13,593 nucleotides of DNA from Palsa-883 sp035696165 (GTDB taxonomy: Bacteria > Pseudomonadota > Alphaproteobacteria > Acetobacterales > Acetobacteraceae): contig DASRQX010000050.1 of NCBI GenBank assembly GCA_035696165.1, positions 1 to 13,593 on the forward strand. The letters are read 5' to 3'. The notes beneath the pieces were generated by a model. The model did not search any database and had not been told where the DNA came from. It saw only the letters and a list, made by a program, of their open reading frames with translations. Position 1 is the stretch's first letter, and every line of letters begins with the position of its first letter. The translations under genes were made by a program, and so were the position numbers. This document shows positions 6,785 through 13,512 of the stretch, piece after piece.

Positions 6785-7714
6785 ATGTCAGGCCCGTCCC
6801 CCCTCACCAGCCGCGTCGCGGCGATCCGGCGCTTCAGCCGGTTCTTTACCGGTGCCGTCGGCGTGCTGCACGAGCATTTGTATGATAGCCGGTTCTCATT
6901 AACCGAGGCACGGGTGCTGTACGAGCTGGCGCAGCGCCCGGGGCTGACGGCGACGGACATCGGCCAGGAGCTGGGGCTGGATTCCGGCTATCTCAGCCGG
7001 GTCCTGCGGCAGTTCACCGCTGACGGGTTGCTGCGACGGGATCGCTCGCAATCTGATGGGCGGCAGACGATGCTGACGTTGACCGAGGCGGGACGGGCGG
7101 CATTCGCGCCGCTGGAGACAGCCTCGGCGCAGGAGATCAGTGCGCTGCTAGCCCCGCTGCCCGATCCAGCGCAGGCCGCGCTGGTGGGGGCCATGGGACA
7201 GATCGAAACCCTGTTGGGAAATGCCGCGTCACGGCCGTGGCTGATGCGGCAACCGCGCCCGGGCGATATCGGCTGGGTGGTGTCACGCCACGGCGCGCTC
7301 TACGCCGAGGAGTATCAGTTCGATGCTCAGTTCGAGGCGCTGGTCGCGAAGGTGGCCGGGGCGTTCCTGGAGGCGAATGATCCGTCCTGTGAACGGTGCT
7401 GGATCGCCGAGCGTGACGGCGTGAATGTGGGCTCGATCTTCCTGGTACGCGCGCACGCCGAGACGGCGAAGCTGCGGTTGCTGCTGGTGGAGCCGTCGGC
7501 GCGCGGCGCGGGGATCGGGCGGCGGCTGGTGGCTGAGTGCGTCGGGTTCGCGCGGCAGGTTGGGTATCAGCGCGTGGTGCTGTGGACGAATGATATCCTG
7601 ACGGCGGCGCGGCATTTGTATGTGGAGGCGGGATTCAAGCTGGTTAAGCGTGTGCCGCATCGGGATTTCGGGCCAGAGATGGTGGGGGAGGATTGGGAGC
7701 TGGTGCTGCGATGA
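6785..7714 (+). CDS. MarR-family regulator fused to a GNAT N-acetyltransferase
   Basis: A 309-residue two-domain protein. Seen: a winged helix (about 10-145) with FSLTEARVLYELAQRPGLTATDIGQELGLDSGYLSRVLRQF (37-77) as helix-turn-helix and DRSQSDGRQTMLTLTEAG as wing. A GNAT domain follows (about 160-309), with the acetyl-CoA-binding segment LRLLLVEPSARGAGIGRRLV (230-249, R/QxxGxG type) and TNDILTAARHLYVEAGFKLV near the end. Regulator and acetyltransferase probably sense or modify a small molecule or protein. The ATG at 6785 must be the start, since an in-frame TAG lies at 6776-6778 and no other start codon precedes the HTH. No Shine-Dalgarno is present. The gene diverges from the YXWGXW operon, which it may regulate. 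Confidence 0.92.
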   Translation: MSGPSPLTSRVAAIRRFSRFFTGAVGVLHEHLYDSRFSLTEARVLYELAQRPGLTATDIGQELGLDSGYLSRVLRQFTADGLLRRDRSQSDGRQTMLTLTEAGRAAFAPLETASAQEISALLAPLPDPAQAALVGAMGQIETLLGNAASRPWLMRQPRPGDIGWVVSRHGALYAEEYQFDAQFEALVAKVAGAFLEANDPSCERCWIAERDGVNVGSIFLVRAHAETAKLRLLLVEPSARGAGIGRRLVAECVGFARQVGYQRVVLWTNDILTAARHLYVEAGFKLVKRVPHRDFGPEMVGEDWELVLR

Positions 7715-7728
7715 GCGCTGATGGGCCT

Positions 7729-7888
7729 TGGACGCCATAAGAAAGCAAGCCAGCGGTCACAGAGTTTCACCGCGTGCACACCGCGTTTCACGGAGAATGG
7801 ATTCTGGCGCTTCGCGCGGGATTGTCGCACCGATGGTGCCTCTGCGATCCGGCCGTCATTGCGAGGAGCGCAGCGACGAAGCAATGCC
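7729..7888. repeat. Dispersed repeat remnants in a convergent gap
   Basis: The 224-bp space between the stop of the MarR-GNAT gene and that of the PTPS-like gene holds no gene. It contains several repeat-like pieces. ACGCCATAAG and a 15-base match (7805-7819, TGGCGCTTCGCGCGG) are shared with the interior of the inverted-repeat element at 3134-3158. A short direct repeat CACCGCGT occurs at 7768-7775 and 7779-7786. At 7854-7888 there is a GTCATTGCGAGGAGCGCAGC...GAAGCAATGCC palindrome of the widespread GTCATTGCGAGCG type. Together these look like relics of small mobile repeats that settled in the gap. Confidence 0.55.
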
Positions 7889-7938
7889 AATTGATGCTGC
7901 CTTGGTTGCGCCGACGACGATACGCCAGGGGCTGATGA

Positions 7939-8340
7939 TCAGGTGAGTTCGGCGTCGTAAGCCGCCCACGCAGTAGGGCTCTCACGCAGGATGATTTTCA
8001 GTCCGGTGGCGGCACGCCCCCCCTCCCCCAACGAGCCCTCTCGGCAGGCGGTCGCGAGCAATGTGTGTAGGTGCAGCGCCATGTGTTCCATCGTCGTATT
8101 GACCGCGGACAGCGCCGGCAGATCGTCGAGGTTGCGGTAGTCGAGCGTATCCAGCGCGCGGCGCAGCTCGGTCTTCGCCTGGCCGACATCGACCAGCAAT
8201 TGGTGATCGTCCAGGTTCGGCGCGCGGAATTCCGCCTCCACCACGAAGGTGGTGCCGTGCAGGCGCTGGGCGGGGCCGAATTCCGCCCCCTTGAAACTGT
8301 GCGCGATCATGATGTGGTCGCTGACGGTCAGGCTGAACAT
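7939..8340 (-). CDS. 6-pyruvoyltetrahydropterin synthase/QueD-like protein with altered active site
   Basis: A 133-residue protein of the PTPS/6-carboxytetrahydropterin synthase (T-fold) family. Seen: IAHSFKG (His14), RLHGTTFVVEAEF (His28), LLVDVGQAKTELRRALDTLDYRNLDDLP and a C-terminal ILRESPTAWAAYD with the pterin-anchoring Glu. Canonical enzymes have Cys-x3-His-Gly-His and Asp-His. Here the Cys position is Ala24, the second His of HGH is Thr30, and the His after Asp67 is Tyr68, so a Zn ligand and two of the three catalytic residues are lost. It is the last gene of a three-gene operon. Its ATG directly follows the TGA of the dehydrogenase gene (TGAATG), with GGAG in the end of that gene as ribosome site. 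It probably binds a pterin-like ligand but is unlikely to perform the usual lyase reaction. Confidence 0.78.
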   Translation of the reverse strand: MFSLTVSDHIMIAHSFKGAEFGPAQRLHGTTFVVEAEFRAPNLDDHQLLVDVGQAKTELRRALDTLDYRNLDDLPALSAVNTTMEHMALHLHTLLATACREGSLGEGGRAATGLKIILRESPTAWAAYDAELT

Positions 8341-9291
8341 TCAGGCGTCTCCGTAGGTGATGACGTGGCAGAGGCCGCCGGGGCGCAGGATGGACGGCAT
8401 GGCAGAAGGCAGATCCTCGAAACGGGTCGGGCCTTGCAGCAACGCGTCGAAGTTGGCGTCGTTCAGCAGCGATAGTGCGGTGGCAAGGCGTTCGGCGTGG
8501 GTGCGGCGGCCGCGCATGATGGGTGCGATAGCACCGACCTGGCTGGCGGTCAGGCGCAGGCGGCTTGCGTGGAAGGCCTCGCCCAACGGGATGGCGGGAG
8601 CGGCGTCGGCGTACCAGCTTGCCTCGATGATGCGAGCTTCGAAGGCAGCGCTGGCGAGGCACAAACGCAACCCTGATTCAGATGCGGAACAGTGGACGAT
8701 CAGCTCCTGCTCGGCCGGCGCCGTGTCGGGCGTGGCGAAGGCGCAACCGAATTCCCGCGCGATCGTTGCGCGGGCGGGATCGAGGTCCACCACCGTCACG
8801 CGCGCAGCCGGGATCCGTGCCAACAACGCCGCCGTCAACAGACCGAGCACGCCGGCACCGACCACCAGCATCCGCTCGCCCGGCAAAGGCGCGGCGTCCC
8901 ACAGCAGATTCAGCGCGGTCTCCATGTTCGCGGCCAGCACGGCGCGTTGCGTGGGGACGGCGTCAGGGATCGGGATGCACATCGCGGCCGGCGCGTTGAA
9001 GTGGTCCTGATGCGGATGCAGAACGAAGACCCGCTGGCCGCGCTCGGTCATCGCGACAGCGCAGTAGCCGTATTTCACCGGGAACGGGAAATCGCCCGCC
9101 ATCCGTGGCGCGCGCATCGTCTGGTATTGGCTGGGCGGCACGCGGCCGGCGAAGACCAGCGCCTCGGTGCCGCGGGAGACGCCGCTGGCCAGCATGCGCA
9201 GGCGGTGCTCGGCAGGCCCAGGCGCGGGCAGGTCTTCCGGGCGCAGCTCGCCCTGGCCAGGCCAAATGATCCAGAACGCATGCGCCGTCAT
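8341..9291 (-). CDS. Medium-chain dehydrogenase/reductase, BchC-like zinc-binding alcohol dehydrogenase family
   Basis: A 316-residue NAD(P)-dependent MDR-superfamily oxidoreductase. Seen: a catalytic GroES-like N-terminal half with SGVSRGTEALVFAGRVPPSQY, in which the usual Cys Zn ligand after GxS is absent. This resembles the BchC-type subgroup. A Rossmann half follows with MLVVGAGVLGLLTAALLARIP and VTVVDLDPARATIAREFGC, the acidic Asp suggesting NAD. The ATG at 9291 overlaps the stop of the upstream reductase gene as ATGA. An alternative ATG at 9309 would overlap it by 22 bases. It is the middle gene of the three-gene operon. The natural substrate is unknown. The absence of chlorophyll genes argues against a true BchC. 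Confidence 0.85.
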   Translation of the reverse strand: MTAHAFWIIWPGQGELRPEDLPAPGPAEHRLRMLASGVSRGTEALVFAGRVPPSQYQTMRAPRMAGDFPFPVKYGYCAVAMTERGQRVFVLHPHQDHFNAPAAMCIPIPDAVPTQRAVLAANMETALNLLWDAAPLPGERMLVVGAGVLGLLTAALLARIPAARVTVVDLDPARATIAREFGCAFATPDTAPAEQELIVHCSASESGLRLCLASAAFEARIIEASWYADAAPAIPLGEAFHASRLRLTASQVGAIAPIMRGRRTHAERLATALSLLNDANFDALLQGPTRFEDLPSAMPSILRPGGLCHVITYGDA

Positions 9292-10028
9292 GGCGCTGCT
9301 GGTTGGCATAGGGGGATATCCAGCAGCAGGTCGGGGCCGAGCTTGTGCACCGTCCAGTCGAAGCGCCGCACGCCAGCCAGCGTGGGGGCCGGGGGCAGGA
9401 CGAATGCCGGCACGCCATCGCCCAGCAACAATGGCGCGACGGTCACGTGCAACCGGTCCAGCACGCCAGCGGCGAGGAAGCGGGACACCGTGATGCCGCC
9501 GCCCTCGACGAACACGCGTTGCAGCCCGCGATCGGCCAGCGCGGCCAGCAGGGTCTGGAGGCACAATCCCGCCCCAGCCCTCGGCAAGCGCAGCACGGTG
9601 GCCTGGCCCAGCGCGTCGGGGCCGGCGGCGTCCGCGGCGCAGGCCAACAGGGTGGGCGGGCCGTCCTGGAACACCTGGTAGCGCGCGTCCAGGCGGCGCT
9701 CGGGATCGAGCACCACGCGGACCGGCGACGGGCCCTCCACCGCGCGGGTGGTCAGGCGCGGGTCGTCGGCGCGCACCGTGCCGGCGCCGACCAGCACAAC
9801 GTCGAACAGGGCGCGCAGGCGGTGGGTGTGGATGATGTCGGCGGGGCCGCTGATCCAGCACGACGCGCCGGTCGTCGTGGCAATCCGCCCGTCCAATGAC
9901 TGCGCGATTCGGCCAAGCACGTAGCGGCCGGGCGATGCTAGCAACGGTCCGTAGAGCAGCGACAGGGCCGCATCCGCCGGAGCGCGGCCAAGCAGGCGGC
10001 GCCATGTCTGCGGGTCCGGCCCGGTCAT
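9288..10028 (-). CDS. RibD C-terminal (dihydrofolate reductase-like) domain reductase
   Basis: A 246-residue stand-alone reductase domain. In RibD this fold reduces the ribose of a pyrimidine intermediate of riboflavin synthesis with NADPH. Seen: a 35-residue N-terminal extension (MTGPDPQTWRRLLGRAP...), then YVLGRIAQSLDGRIAT (36-51), the NADPH-binding VVLVGAGTVRADDPRLTTR (77-95), VRVVLDP, and VFVEGGGITVSRFLAAGVLDRLHVTVAPLLLGDG (172-205). No deaminase domain is present, so it is not a full RibD. The ATG at 10028 lacks a strong Shine-Dalgarno; ATG at 10079 is possible but gives no homology. It is the first gene of the operon, divergent from osmC-like by 81 bp. It may act on a pterin or flavin precursor, or be a general diaminopyrimidine-like reductase. 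Confidence 0.85.
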   Translation of the reverse strand: MTGPDPQTWRRLLGRAPADAALSLLYGPLLASPGRYVLGRIAQSLDGRIATTTGASCWISGPADIIHTHRLRALFDVVLVGAGTVRADDPRLTTRAVEGPSPVRVVLDPERRLDARYQVFQDGPPTLLACAADAAGPDALGQATVLRLPRAGAGLCLQTLLAALADRGLQRVFVEGGGITVSRFLAAGVLDRLHVTVAPLLLGDGVPAFVLPPAPTLAGVRRFDWTVHKLGPDLLLDIPLCQPAAP

Positions 10029-10109
10029 GTCCGTGCGTATCACGCGAGGATCATGGCGCGAAAGCGCCGCGATCCCCATGTGAGCGCAGCAACCAGACGG
10101 AGGGGATCG

Positions 10110-10541
10110 ATGGCCAGCATGAAACGCCACGCCAGCGCGGCATGGTTCGGCAGTGGCAAGGACGGGTCGGGCAGTCTGAGCACGCAGAGCAAGACCCTGT
10201 CCGAGACGCCCTATTCCTACACAGCGCGATTTGGTGATGGAAAAGGGACCAATCCCGAGGAGCTGATCGCGGCGGCGCATGCCGGGTGTTTCAGCATGGC
10301 GACGGCGTTTCAGTTGAGCGGGGCCGGCCACCCGCCGGAGAGCCTGCACACCGAGGCAACGCTGACGATGGAGCAGGAGGCGGGCGGCTGGAAGATCTCG
10401 GCGGTGCATCTGACGATGCGGGCGAAGGTGCCGGGGCTTGATGCGGCGACGTTCCAGGAGCTGGCCGCGGGGGCGAAGGCGAACTGCCCGGTGTCGAAGG
10501 TGCTGAACGCGACGATCACGTTGGATGCCGCTTTGGATTAG
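10110..10541 (+). CDS. OsmC-family peroxiredoxin
   Basis: A 143-residue OsmC/Ohr-fold protein that reduces organic hydroperoxides with a pair of Cys residues. Seen: TNPEELIAAAHAGCFSMA (47-64) carries the peroxidatic Cys60 and the nearby Glu, and ANCPVSK (124-130) carries the resolving Cys126. WKISAVHLTMRAKVPGLD is the usual middle strand. The spacing matches the OsmC rather than the Ohr subgroup. The ATG at 10110 is chosen because GGAGG lies six bases upstream; a second ATG at 10119 would be too far from it. It diverges from the RibD-like operon and converges on the SDR gene. Oxidant-responsive control is likely by analogy, but no operator is recognised. Confidence 0.93.
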   Translation: MASMKRHASAAWFGSGKDGSGSLSTQSKTLSETPYSYTARFGDGKGTNPEELIAAAHAGCFSMATAFQLSGAGHPPESLHTEATLTMEQEAGGWKISAVHLTMRAKVPGLDAATFQELAAGAKANCPVSKVLNATITLDAALD

Positions 10542-10557
10542 CGGGGAGGATCAAACG

Positions 10558-10601
10558 AGGCGCCTTCTGCCATCGCCCTGACGGCGTTGCGGAAGGCGTT
10601 T
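10558..10601. terminator. Two-step hairpin between convergent genes, likely bidirectional terminator
   Basis: CGCCTTCTGC (10561-10570) pairs with 10589-10598 with one G-T pair. The stem extends to 10558/10601 with two G-T pairs and one A-T, and an inner CGCC/GGCG stem (10574-10577 with 10583-10586) caps it. It lies in the 99-bp gap between the stops of the OsmC gene (plus) and the SDR gene (minus), as expected of a shared terminator. Confidence 0.6.
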
Positions 10602-10640
10602 CGCTTGTCCGTTCCACGCAGGTTGCCCCGTTGGAGCGGC

Positions 10641-11393
10641 TCAGTGGAACATGCGACCGGCGTCGATGACGATGGTCTGGCCGGTCATGGTTTCGGTGCG
10701 GCACATCGTCACCACCATGTCGGCGCAGTCGTCCTTGTCGGCAGCCTTCTTCAGCAGCGAACTGGCCGCGTTGCGCTTGACCACATCGGGCAGCAGGTTG
10801 GCGGTGGCGCGCGTGCCCTCCAGCAATCCGGGCGCAACACAATTCACCAACGTTTCGGGGGCGAGCGCGACGGCCATGCATTTCGTGAGGTGGATCAGGC
10901 CGGCCTTCGACACCGCATAGGCGATCGACGAGCCGGTCGGGCCGAGCCCGGCGACCGAGGCGATGTTGACGATGCGGCCCCTGCCCTGCGCCTTCATGAC
11001 CGGCGCCACCGCCTTGGTCAGGCGCATCGGCCCAGTGAGGTTCACCGCCATGATCTTCTCCCACAGCTCCTCGGTGAGATTGTCGAGGTCGGGGAACGGC
11101 ACCGATTTGTTGAAGGCGGCGTCGTTGATCAGGATGTCGAGACGCCCGAAACGCGCAGTGACGTCGCCCACCAGCGTGTCGACTGCGATCTTGTCGATGA
11201 TGTCGCAGGCGAAGGCGGCGGCGTTGATCTGGTAGTGCGAGGTCAGGTCGTGCACGACGCCCTCCGCTTGGTCGCGGCTTTGCGCAAACATGACGGCGAT
11301 GTGGGCGCCTTCCCGGGCGAGCGCGTGGCAGATGCGCTGCCCGAGACCGCCATTGCCGCCGGTGACCAGCGCGACCGCGCCTTTGAGATCCAT
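10641..11393 (-). CDS. Short-chain dehydrogenase/reductase (SDR)
   Basis: A 250-residue classical SDR, an NAD(P)-dependent oxidoreductase of alcohol or keto groups. Seen: the cofactor motif TGGNGGLG (11-18), CDI at 63-65, the core LINDAAFN (88-95), Asn118, catalytic Ser146 (NIASVAG) and Tyr159-x3-Lys163 (YAVSK), and the C-terminal TGQTIVIDAGRMF. The NNAG core motif is changed to NDAA, which is unusual, but the catalytic tetrad is complete. AAGGAGA seven bases upstream of the ATG at 11393 fixes the start; the open frame that continues upstream is the antisense of the amidohydrolase gene. It is divergent from that gene, and a common substrate pathway is likely but unproven. Confidence 0.92.
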   Translation of the reverse strand: MDLKGAVALVTGGNGGLGQRICHALAREGAHIAVMFAQSRDQAEGVVHDLTSHYQINAAAFACDIIDKIAVDTLVGDVTARFGRLDILINDAAFNKSVPFPDLDNLTEELWEKIMAVNLTGPMRLTKAVAPVMKAQGRGRIVNIASVAGLGPTGSSIAYAVSKAGLIHLTKCMAVALAPETLVNCVAPGLLEGTRATANLLPDVVKRNAASSLLKKAADKDDCADMVVTMCRTETMTGQTIVIDAGRMFH

Positions 11394-11606
11394 GAACGTT
11401 CTCCTTTGCGTGGGGCGCGGGTGCCCCGGGGTTGGGGGCAGTCTGTTGCGGCAGGCGGGGCGCCGGCAAGGGGGGGTCGCCACATCGGTGACCACAAAAT
11501 GTCGCCAAAATATTGAGCGCTGACACACAGACGACGCGTCGCGGCATGACGATCGCCATCGCGCCCGCTTCGTGCCACGCTCGCTCCACCCGGCGGGAGG
11601 AATCAA
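11394..11606. other. Divergent intergenic region, no gene
   Basis: This 213-bp gap separates the SDR (minus) from the amidohydrolase (plus). It holds the Shine-Dalgarno sites for both and a short less GC-rich stretch at about 11495-11517 (ACAAAATGTCGCCAAAATATT), where the promoter elements probably lie. An imperfect dyad GGTGAC/GTCGCC (one mismatch) flanks part of that stretch. I find no convincing -35/-10 pair. Confidence 0.5.
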
Positions 11607-12605
11607 ATGCGCATCGTCGCCCTGGAAGAGCACTACACCGTCCCTCGCATCGTCGCCGGGATCTCCCCCGACGTGGTCGCGCAGCGCGGCTTTCCCACCG
11701 ATCCGAATTTCCGCTGGGCGCAGACACTCAAGCGGAACGAATTGGCCGACCTCGGGCCGGCGCGGCTCGCGGACATGGATGAAAGCGGCATCACCGTGCA
11801 GGTGCTCTCGGTCGCCGGGCCGGGTGCCGATCTCGTGCCGGGTCAGGCGGGCATCGACCTCGCGCGTGCCTACAACGACGCGCTGGCCGAAGCCTGCGCG
11901 CGCCACCCCACGCGCTATCGCGGCTTTGCGCACCTGCCCATGCTGGCGCCCGAGGCCGCCGCGACAGAGCTGGAGCGCACGGTCACGCAGCTCGGCTTTC
12001 ACGGCGTACTGGTGAACGGGCCGACCGATGGGCTGTTCCTGGACGATCCGCAGTTCGAACCGATCCTGGCACGGGCGGCGGCGCTGGATGTGCCGATCTA
12101 CCTGCATCCCGGCATTCCGGCGCCAGAGGTGCGCGCGGCGTATTACGATGGGCTGCCGGGGAATTTCAGCTTCACGCTCGCGCTGTCCGCCTGGGGCTGG
12201 CACTACGACACCGCGGTGCATGTGCTGCGCCTCGCGCTGAGCGGCGCGCTGGATCGGCATCCCGGGTTGAAGATCGTCGTCGGCCACATGGGTGAGGCCT
12301 TGCCGTTCATGCTGGACCGGATCGATGAAACAACGACTATACAGGCGAAATCGTTGCTGAGGCGGTCGGTACGACAGACGATCGTCGATCAGGTGTGGAT
12401 CACCACCAGCGGCTTCTTCACCATGGTGCCGTTCATGGCGGCGCTGATGACGTTCGGCGTGGACCGGATCATGTTCTCGGTGGATTACCCGTTCGCGTCG
12501 AACGCGCGGGCGCGGGCGTTTCTGGATACGCTGCCGGTGTCACCGCCGGATCGCGCGAAGATCGCGCATGGGAATGCCGATGTATTGTTGCGGCTGCCGG
12601 GGTGA
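11607..12605 (+). CDS. Amidohydrolase-2 family, resorcylate/dihydroxybenzoate decarboxylase-like
   Basis: A 332-residue metal-dependent TIM-barrel enzyme of the Amidohydro_2 (ACMSD/gamma-resorcylate decarboxylase) family, which mostly catalyse non-oxidative decarboxylation or hydration of aromatic or muconate-like acids. Seen: VALEEHY gives metal ligands Glu7 and His9, IYLHPG gives His167, VVGHMGE gives His227, and MFSVDYPF gives the metal-binding Asp293, so the metal site of the decarboxylase subgroup is complete. The EEH signature favours the 2,3-/2,6-dihydroxybenzoate decarboxylase branch, which starts with EEHF. GGGAGG six bases upstream fixes the ATG at 11607. It ends next to the truncated flgI. 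The substrate is not deducible. Confidence 0.9.
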   Translation: MRIVALEEHYTVPRIVAGISPDVVAQRGFPTDPNFRWAQTLKRNELADLGPARLADMDESGITVQVLSVAGPGADLVPGQAGIDLARAYNDALAEACARHPTRYRGFAHLPMLAPEAAATELERTVTQLGFHGVLVNGPTDGLFLDDPQFEPILARAAALDVPIYLHPGIPAPEVRAAYYDGLPGNFSFTLALSAWGWHYDTAVHVLRLALSGALDRHPGLKIVVGHMGEALPFMLDRIDETTTIQAKSLLRRSVRQTIVDQVWITTSGFFTMVPFMAALMTFGVDRIMFSVDYPFASNARARAFLDTLPVSPPDRAKIAHGNADVLLRLPG

Positions 12606-12624
12606 CGCGAAGCGGACCGCCGAG

Positions 12625-13114
12625 AAGCCGTGGGTGACGGCGCCGGCGGCACCGCGCGCGGCGATGGCGCCGGTGGCCGGCGCGCCCTGGACGACGGCGT
12701 AGACCTCGCCATCCGCGGCCAGCAGGGACGTCACCAGCAGCGTGCCGCCGGTCAGGTTTGACGCATCGCCCAGCGCCGACACCGCGACATCGATCCGGCT
12801 GCCGCCGCGGGAGACGGGGGCAGCTCCCCGGTTACCATCACCGCGGCGATGTTCTTGATCTCGAGCTTGGTGATCTGGTCGCGGGTGTTGACGCCCGGGC
12901 GCTCCTGCATGTCGACCAGCGCGTCGCAGTTGAATACCGCATTGTCGAGCTTCTCGCCGGTGCCGTTCAGGCCGACCACCAAGACGTAGCCGACCAACTG
13001 GTTGTCGCGCACGCCCTCCAGGTCGGCGATATCCTTGATGCGCGCCTGCGCGACCGCCGCGATCGCGGCGCCCAGCAGCAGGACGGTCAGCGCGAGCAGG
13101 AAGAGACGCTTCAT
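12625..13114 (-). pseudogene. flgI: flgI remnant, flagellar P-ring protein, frameshifted and 3'-truncated
   Basis: FlgI forms the periplasmic P-ring around the flagellar rod. Seen: a signal peptide (MKRLFLLALTVLLLGAAIAAVAQA), then the diagnostic RIKDIADLEGVRDNQLVGY, LVVGLNGTG and VNTRDQ, up to AAVMVTGELPP at codon 100. There the frame shifts: the homology continues in another frame as VSRGGSRIDVAVSALGD, LTGGTLLVTSLLAADGEVYAV and GAAGAVTHG. The break is explained by loss of one base in the five-G run at 12816-12820. Homology ends at about 12627, some 20 bp past the amidohydrolase stop, so more than half of the ~370-residue protein is missing. The start at 13114 has no clear Shine-Dalgarno. It is a dead gene even if the single-base shift were a sequencing error. 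Confidence 0.88.
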
Positions 13115-13172
13115 GATCGGTGGAGTGTGAGGAGAAACCGCTAAGCATTTGCGTGCCGCCTGCTGCGGGATC

Positions 13173-13188
13173 GGCAAAGGCCGTGTCA
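13173..13188 (-). promoter_or_regulatory. Candidate sigma-54 promoter of flgI
   Basis: Read on the minus strand, TGACACGGCCTTTGCC matches the sigma-54 consensus TGGCAC-N5-TTGC except that the second -24 G is A. The start would lie about 48 bp before the flgI ATG. Class III flagellar genes of Alphaproteobacteria commonly use sigma-54. The altered G is at a key position, so the promoter may be weakened. Confidence 0.45.
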
Positions 13189-13237
13189 GGGCGAAACGTG
13201 CAGCGTTCCGCGCCCGCACCACGGCCCCGACGCCGGA

Positions 13238-13262
13238 CCCACCGGCAAGATCTGCCGGTGGG
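13238..13262. promoter_or_regulatory. Perfect 10-bp inverted repeat resembling a FlbD ftr site
   Basis: CCCACCGGCA (13238-13247) and TGCCGGTGGG (13253-13262) are exact reverse complements around AGATC. It lies between flgI and the fliX-like gene, about 75-100 bp upstream of the proposed sigma-54 start. The CCGGCA-N5-TGCCGG core agrees with the ftr enhancer elements bound by FlbD in Caulobacter as I remember them (CGGC...GCCG around A-rich centre). It could instead be a terminator-like hairpin, but no gene ends here. Confidence 0.5.
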
Positions 13263-13293
13263 CGGGAAGAACGCGGGCGATGGAGCCGGAACA

Positions 13294-13446
13294 ATGACGA
13301 TCGGCGCGGTCAATGGACCGTTCCCCTTCCGCGCCACCACATCCGCGCCAAGCCGTGTGGCCAGCGGCTTCCAGGTGCCCAAGGACGGCGTGGCGGACAG
13401 CCAGGCCCCCGAGCCGACCGCCGGCCAAGCCAGGTCGACCACGTGA
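13294..13446 (+). pseudogene. fliX: fliX-like flagellar assembly gene, N-terminal stub
   Basis: A 50-codon reading frame beginning MTIGAVNGPFPFRATTSA and containing SGFQVPKDG. FliX couples flagellar assembly to FlbD activity in Caulobacter and is about 140 residues long. Its N-terminus is basic and Gly-rich and followed by a GF-x-VP segment, as here. The position back to back with flgI is the known gene order. The frame ends at a TGA at 13444-13446 and no C-terminal continuation follows in any frame, so the gene is cut short, probably by the element that begins near 13450. GGAG eight bases before the ATG supports the start. The similarity is short and rests mostly on context. Confidence 0.5.
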
Positions 13447-13512
13447 CGCTTGATCCTAAATCCGGCAGTTGGGTAATTGCCTGGCCTCCCCGAATCGGCG
13501 GAATCTGTTGGC

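Noticed and set aside
8341..9291. The dehydrogenase as a true BchC of bacteriochlorophyll synthesis
   Set aside because: The resemblance is at subgroup level only and no other photosynthesis gene is in the window.
8692..9681. A 329-codon plus-strand frame opposite the dehydrogenase and RibD-like genes
   Set aside because: It crosses two well-supported minus-strand genes and its protein has a low-complexity, Arg- and Gly-rich composition typical of shadow frames.
11394..12287. Upstream extension of the SDR frame to 548 codons
   Set aside because: The extension is the reverse of the amidohydrolase gene; the SDR start at 11393 has a good Shine-Dalgarno and begins the Rossmann fold.
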